Assembly: GCA_030697175.1 (NCBI GenBank)
Contig: JAUYQR010000015.1
Coordinates: 310,001-374,000 of the forward strand
Origin: Paracoccaceae bacterium
GTDB lineage: Bacteria > Pseudomonadota > Alphaproteobacteria > Rhodobacterales > Rhodobacteraceae
Direction: 5' to 3'
Length of the DNA stretch: 64,000 nucleotides
A program made the translations under genes and the position numbers. The notes beneath the pieces were generated by a model. That model was not told where the DNA came from and ran no database searches. It saw only the letters and a program-made list of their open reading frames with translations. Shown here piece after piece: positions 60,766-64,000 of the stretch (the first letter of the stretch is position 1; every line of letters begins with the position of its first letter).

Positions 60766-63159
60766 ATGACCGCCCTCCCGCCTTCCCTCGCCACATGGTT
60801 CGCCACCAAAGGCTGGACCCTCCACCCGCACCAGGCGCAGATGCTGGCGCTCGCGCATACCCCCGCCACCCTCCTCATCGCCCCCACCGGTGGCGGCAAG
60901 ACCCTCGCCGGGTTCCTGCCCACCCTGGCCGAGCTTGGCCCGACCCCGCCCCCCGGCCTCCACACCCTCTACATCTCGCCCCTCAAGGCCCTCACCGCCG
61001 ACATCCGCCGCAACCTGCGCACGCCCATCGAAGGCGCAGGGTTGCACATCCGCGTCGAAGACCGCACCGGCGATACCACCTACACCCAGCGCCGCCGCCA
61101 GCGCGCCGACCCGCCGCACATCCTGCTGACCACCCCCGAAAGCCTCGCGCTCCTCCTTTCCTACGAAGACGCCCCGCGGATTTTCCAAGGCCTGCAACGG
61201 GTTATCATCGACGAGATCCACGCCCTTGCGGAATCCAAACGCGGCGACCAGCTCGTCCTGCAGATCGCGCGCCTGCAATCCCTGAACCCCGGCCTCCGCC
61301 GCGTCGGCCTCTCCGCCACGGTTGAGAACCCGCCCGCGCTCGCCCAATTCCTCGCCCCCGAAACCACGATCCTGCAGGCCGACCCCGGCCCCGACCCCGA
61401 CATCTCGATGCTCGAAACCGATGCCCCGCCCCCGTGGAGCGGCGGCGGCGGCCGCTACGCCATCCCGGCCGTCCTGAACGAGATCGCCCGCCACAAGACC
61501 ACCCTGATCTTCCACAACACCCGCGCGCAGGCGGAACTCTTCTTTCACGACCTCTGGCTACAGAACACAGACAGCCTGCCCATCGGCATCCACCACGGCT
61601 CGCTTTCCCGCGAACAACGCGACCGCGTCGAACAGGCGATGTCGGCAGGCGCCCTGCGCGCCGTCGTCTGCACCGGCTCGCTCGACCTCGGCATCGACTG
61701 GGGCGATGTCGATCTGGTGATCCAGATCGGCGCGCCCAAGAACGTGAAACGCCTCGTCCAGCGCATCGGCCGCGCCAACCACCGCTACAACGCCCCCTCC
61801 AAGGCGCTCCTCGTCCCCGCCAACCGTTTCGAGGTGGTGGAGTGTCAGGCCGCCCTCGATGCCGTCCGCGCCCACACCCTTGACGGCGAACCGCGCGGCC
61901 CCGGCCCGCGCGACGTCCTCTGCCAGCACATCCTCGCCACCGCCTGCGCCGGCCCCTTCAACGCCGACCAGCTCTACCACGAAATTATCACCGCCGGTCC
62001 CTATGCCCTTCTGACATCAGCAGAATTCGACGCCTGCCTCGATTTTGTCGCCACCGGCGGCTACGCGCTCAAGGCCTACGACCGCTGGCAGCGATTGAAG
62101 CTGACAAATGGTGAATGGCACCTGCGCGATCCCCGCACCGCCGCCGTGATCCGCCAGAACCTCGGCACCATCATCGACATCGACACCCTGAAGGTCCGCC
62201 TCAAGGGCCGCTTCGGCGGCACCCCCCTGGGCGAGGTCGAGGAAGGCTTCGCCGCCTCGCTCATCCCCGGCGATACCTTCCTGATCGGCGGCGAGGTGGT
62301 GCGCTACGAAGGCCTCAAGGAACTGACGGTCGAGGTCAGCCGCACCCCCGGCCGCGATCCGAAGGTCGCCGTCTTCAACGGCACCAAATTCGCCACCTCC
62401 ACCCTCCTTGCCGACCGGATTCTCGAAATCTTCCAAGCCGATAGCTGGCCCGACCTGCCCACCCACACCGCCCAATGGCTCAGCCTCCAGCGCGAGGTCT
62501 CCCACCTCCCCGACCCCCGCTCCCTGCTCCTCGAATCCTTCCCGCACGATGGCCGCGAACACCTCGTCGTCTACGGCTTCGCAGGCCGCAACGCCCAGCA
62601 AACCCTCGGCCTTCTGGTCACGAAACAGATGGAATCCCAAGGTCTTGCCCCCCTGGGCTTCGTCGCCACCGATTACGCCACCCTGATCTGGGGCATCGAC
62701 CCCGTCATCGACCCCGCCCCCCTCTTCGACGTTGAGACCCTGCGCGACGGCTTGGAGACCTGGCTTTCCGGCAACGCCGTGATGAAGCGCACCTTCCGCT
62801 CCACCGCGATCATCGCGGGCCTGATCGAACGCAGCCACCAGGGCCGCCGCAAATCGGGCCGCCAGGCCACCTTCTCGTCCGACATCCTCTACGACACGCT
62901 GCGCCGCTTCGACCCCGACCACCTCCTCCTGCAGATCACCCGGGAAGAGGCCCTGCGCGGCCTGATCGACTTCTCCCGCATCGAAGCCCTCCTCGCCCGC
63001 GTCGGCCCCCGCATCACCCTTGTCCGCCGCCCCCGCGTCACCCCGCTCGCCGCCCCCCTCTTTTTTGAGCCCGGCCGCATCCCCGTCCACGGCCAGGGCC
63101 GCGACCGCCTCGCCGCCGATGCCGCGCAAAAACTGATGGAAGCTGCGGGCCTTGCGTAA
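60766..63159 (+). CDS. Ligase-associated DEXH-box DNA helicase (Lhr-like)
   Basis: A 797-residue SF2 helicase: Walker A PTGGGKT (41-46), ISPLKALTADIRRNLRTPIE, TTPESLALLLS, DEIH (149-152), LSATVENPP, TLIFHNTRAQAELFF, VVCTGSLDLGIDWGDVDLVI and IQRIG-type RLVQRIGRANHR. Lhr-core length and C-terminal DUF4145-like/WH parts fit the ligase-associated subgroup of DNA damage response helicases. The PdeM-type nuclease gene follows, the known module partner. Start at ATG 60766; TTG 60760 is an alternative. The final codons GLA-stop lie in a 16-bp tandem repeat. Confidence 0.92.
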   Translation: MTALPPSLATWFATKGWTLHPHQAQMLALAHTPATLLIAPTGGGKTLAGFLPTLAELGPTPPPGLHTLYISPLKALTADIRRNLRTPIEGAGLHIRVEDRTGDTTYTQRRRQRADPPHILLTTPESLALLLSYEDAPRIFQGLQRVIIDEIHALAESKRGDQLVLQIARLQSLNPGLRRVGLSATVENPPALAQFLAPETTILQADPGPDPDISMLETDAPPPWSGGGGRYAIPAVLNEIARHKTTLIFHNTRAQAELFFHDLWLQNTDSLPIGIHHGSLSREQRDRVEQAMSAGALRAVVCTGSLDLGIDWGDVDLVIQIGAPKNVKRLVQRIGRANHRYNAPSKALLVPANRFEVVECQAALDAVRAHTLDGEPRGPGPRDVLCQHILATACAGPFNADQLYHEIITAGPYALLTSAEFDACLDFVATGGYALKAYDRWQRLKLTNGEWHLRDPRTAAVIRQNLGTIIDIDTLKVRLKGRFGGTPLGEVEEGFAASLIPGDTFLIGGEVVRYEGLKELTVEVSRTPGRDPKVAVFNGTKFATSTLLADRILEIFQADSWPDLPTHTAQWLSLQREVSHLPDPRSLLLESFPHDGREHLVVYGFAGRNAQQTLGLLVTKQMESQGLAPLGFVATDYATLIWGIDPVIDPAPLFDVETLRDGLETWLSGNAVMKRTFRSTAIIAGLIERSHQGRRKSGRQATFSSDILYDTLRRFDPDHLLLQITREEALRGLIDFSRIEALLARVGPRITLVRRPRVTPLAAPLFFEPGRIPVHGQGRDRLAADAAQKLMEAAGLA

Positions 63160-63220
63160 CTGGGGCCTTGCGTAACTGGGGCCTCGCGCAACTGGGGCCT
63201 TGCGTAACTGGGGCCTTGCC
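63147..63220. repeat. 16-bp tandem repeat array (4.6 copies)
   Basis: GGGCCTTGCGTAACTG at 63147-63162, 63163-63178, a variant GGGCCTCGCGCAACTG at 63179-63194, again 63195-63210, and GGGCCTTGCC at 63211-63220. The helicase stop TAA (63157-63159) lies in the first unit, so each exact unit repeats a GTAA. Confidence 0.9.
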
Positions 63221-63328
63221 CGACCGCTGCCTGATCTGACCCACCCCCCAATTGCTCTTTTCCTGAAATACTCCCGCCGGAGGCTCCGCCCTTGCCAGCA
63301 CCGCCCCGCCGGGGCAAAAGGCAGAGCC

Positions 63329-63973
63329 ATGCATGCCCTCTTCTTCCACGGCCAGACCCTGCACCTCCTCCCCTCCGGCGCGCTCCATTGGCCCGCCGAA
63401 CGGCTGCTCGTTGTCTCCGACCTGCACTTCGGCAAATCCGAACGCCTCGCCCGCCGCGGTGGCAGCCTTTTGCCACCCTACGAAACCCGCGCCACGCTTG
63501 CCAAACTCGACACCGATCTCGACACCACCAAGGCCGCCCAGGTCATCTGCCTCGGCGACAGCTTCGACGATGACGCCGCCGCCGAGGGGCTGGACGAGGC
63601 CGATACCCTCTGGCTCACCCGCCTCATGGCTGGCCGCGACTGGACATGGATCACCGGCAACCACGACCCCGGCCCGGTCAGCATCGGCGGCAGCCACCGC
63701 GCCGAACGCGCGCAGCACCCCTTCACCTTCCGGCATATCGCGGAGCCCACAGGATTTGCTGAAATATCAGGCCACTACCACCCGAAGGCCCGCCTTGCAG
63801 GGCAAAGCCGCCCCTGCTTTCTGGCCGACCGCAGCCGCATCGTGATGCCCGCCTACGGTGCCTACACCGGCGGTCTCTGGTGCCACGCGCCGGAACTCAC
63901 GGCCCTGATGGCACCCGATGCGCTCGCCATCCTCACCGGCAGCCGTGCGCTCGCGATCCCGATGCCGCGCTAG
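63329..63973 (+). CDS. pdeM: PdeM, ligase-associated DNA damage response phosphoesterase
   Basis: A 214-residue calcineurin-like phosphoesterase: D31 and H33 in SDLHFGKSE, D77 in LGDSFDD, N111/H112 in GNHD, H149 and H151 in SGHYHPK. This is the PdeM/TIGR04123 pattern, a metal-dependent nuclease or phosphodiesterase in the ligase-associated repair set. Start MHALFFHGQTLHLLPSGALH at ATG 63329. Downstream of the helicase by 170 bases, with a tandem repeat between. Confidence 0.9.
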   Translation: MHALFFHGQTLHLLPSGALHWPAERLLVVSDLHFGKSERLARRGGSLLPPYETRATLAKLDTDLDTTKAAQVICLGDSFDDDAAAEGLDEADTLWLTRLMAGRDWTWITGNHDPGPVSIGGSHRAERAQHPFTFRHIAEPTGFAEISGHYHPKARLAGQSRPCFLADRSRIVMPAYGAYTGGLWCHAPELTALMAPDALAILTGSRALAIPMPR

Positions 63974-64000
63974 GCGGTCAGGCCCTTCGGCTCGGGCAGC
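63970..64000 (-). CDS. Possible C-terminal end of a leftward gene (cut by window edge)
   Basis: The reverse strand from 64000 reads LPEPKGLTA and a TAG at 63972-63970 overlapping the pdeM stop. Ten codons are too few to identify a gene, but convergent overlap of stops is common here. Confidence 0.3.
   Translation of the reverse strand, partial: LPEPKGLTA

Noticed and set aside
63147-63220. Possible CRISPR array
   Set aside because: Units of 16 bp are directly adjacent without variable spacers, and no cas genes are present; this is a simple tandem repeat.

Overview
The window reads as chromosomal DNA of a high-GC alphaproteobacterium, most likely a Rhodobacterales (Paracoccaceae-type) species. 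This rests on GC-rich codon use, ATGA-overlapped operons, an extreme load of ABC transporters, a DUF2793 phage/GTA-like protein and the gene styles (murA with a small basic ORF upstream, ligase-associated helicase plus PdeM). The assignment comes from protein resemblance recalled by eye, not from a search.

Layout. 1-190: 5' end of murA (minus) preceded by a small basic ORF. 558-632: tRNA-Thr(GGU), followed by a truncated tRNA-type integrase and a decayed IS3/IS407-type element (to about 1742), the scar of a tRNA-integrated island. 1841-8105: a peptide ABC importer operon (binding protein, two permeases, two ATPases) ending in an M19 dipeptidase, so uptake and hydrolysis are coupled. 8260-12641 (minus): a polyamine-type ABC importer with a metallo-beta-lactamase-fold hydrolase, divergent from a TetR regulator. 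13378-21232 (minus): an amide-utilisation operon, AmiC sensor, AmiR/ANTAR antiterminator, peptide-type ABC importer, FmdA-type amidase and a fused double ATPase; its leader holds a promoter and a terminator-like hairpin, the expected target of AmiR. 21233-23445: decayed DNA with a broken cellulose-synthase-like gene. 23507-28182: an AlaX-type tRNA editing protein and DauR/YheO-type regulator divergent from M20 amidohydrolase, ornithine-cyclodeaminase-like and threonine-dehydratase-like genes, probably an amino-acid derivative pathway.

28222-32168 (minus): dabA-dabB inorganic carbon uptake genes, divergent from a LysR regulator whose promoter carries a perfect 8-6-8 palindrome. 33153-37965: Lrp regulator, a four-cysteine Rrf2 regulator and a sulfate ABC operon (sbp/cysT/cysW/cysA). 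37972-43742: a beta-hydroxyacid dehydrogenase, a copper module (copA with a CueR-type operator, then cueR), an SDR and galE. 43800-51896 (minus): a 1298-residue RTX protein built from seven long repeats, ugd, and a DUF2793 tail-fibre-like protein; together with galE this is a cell-surface polysaccharide/secreted-protein neighbourhood. 51996-55442: two small-molecule exporters (EamA, LysE), an ACT-domain protein, the divergent ArgP/LysG regulator and a DinB-fold protein. 55592-60408 (minus): yebC, a lipoprotein, a SLC13-type transporter, an EamA transporter and a YmdB-type phosphoesterase. 60766-63973: ligase-associated DEXH helicase and PdeM, separated by a 16-bp tandem repeat that includes the helicase stop codon.

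The best candidates for something not well described are the AmiC/AmiR-leader-controlled peptide-type importer plus amidase operon, the AlaX/DauR/M20/OCD/dehydratase cluster, and the RTX protein whose repeat lengths differ by exact nonapeptides.
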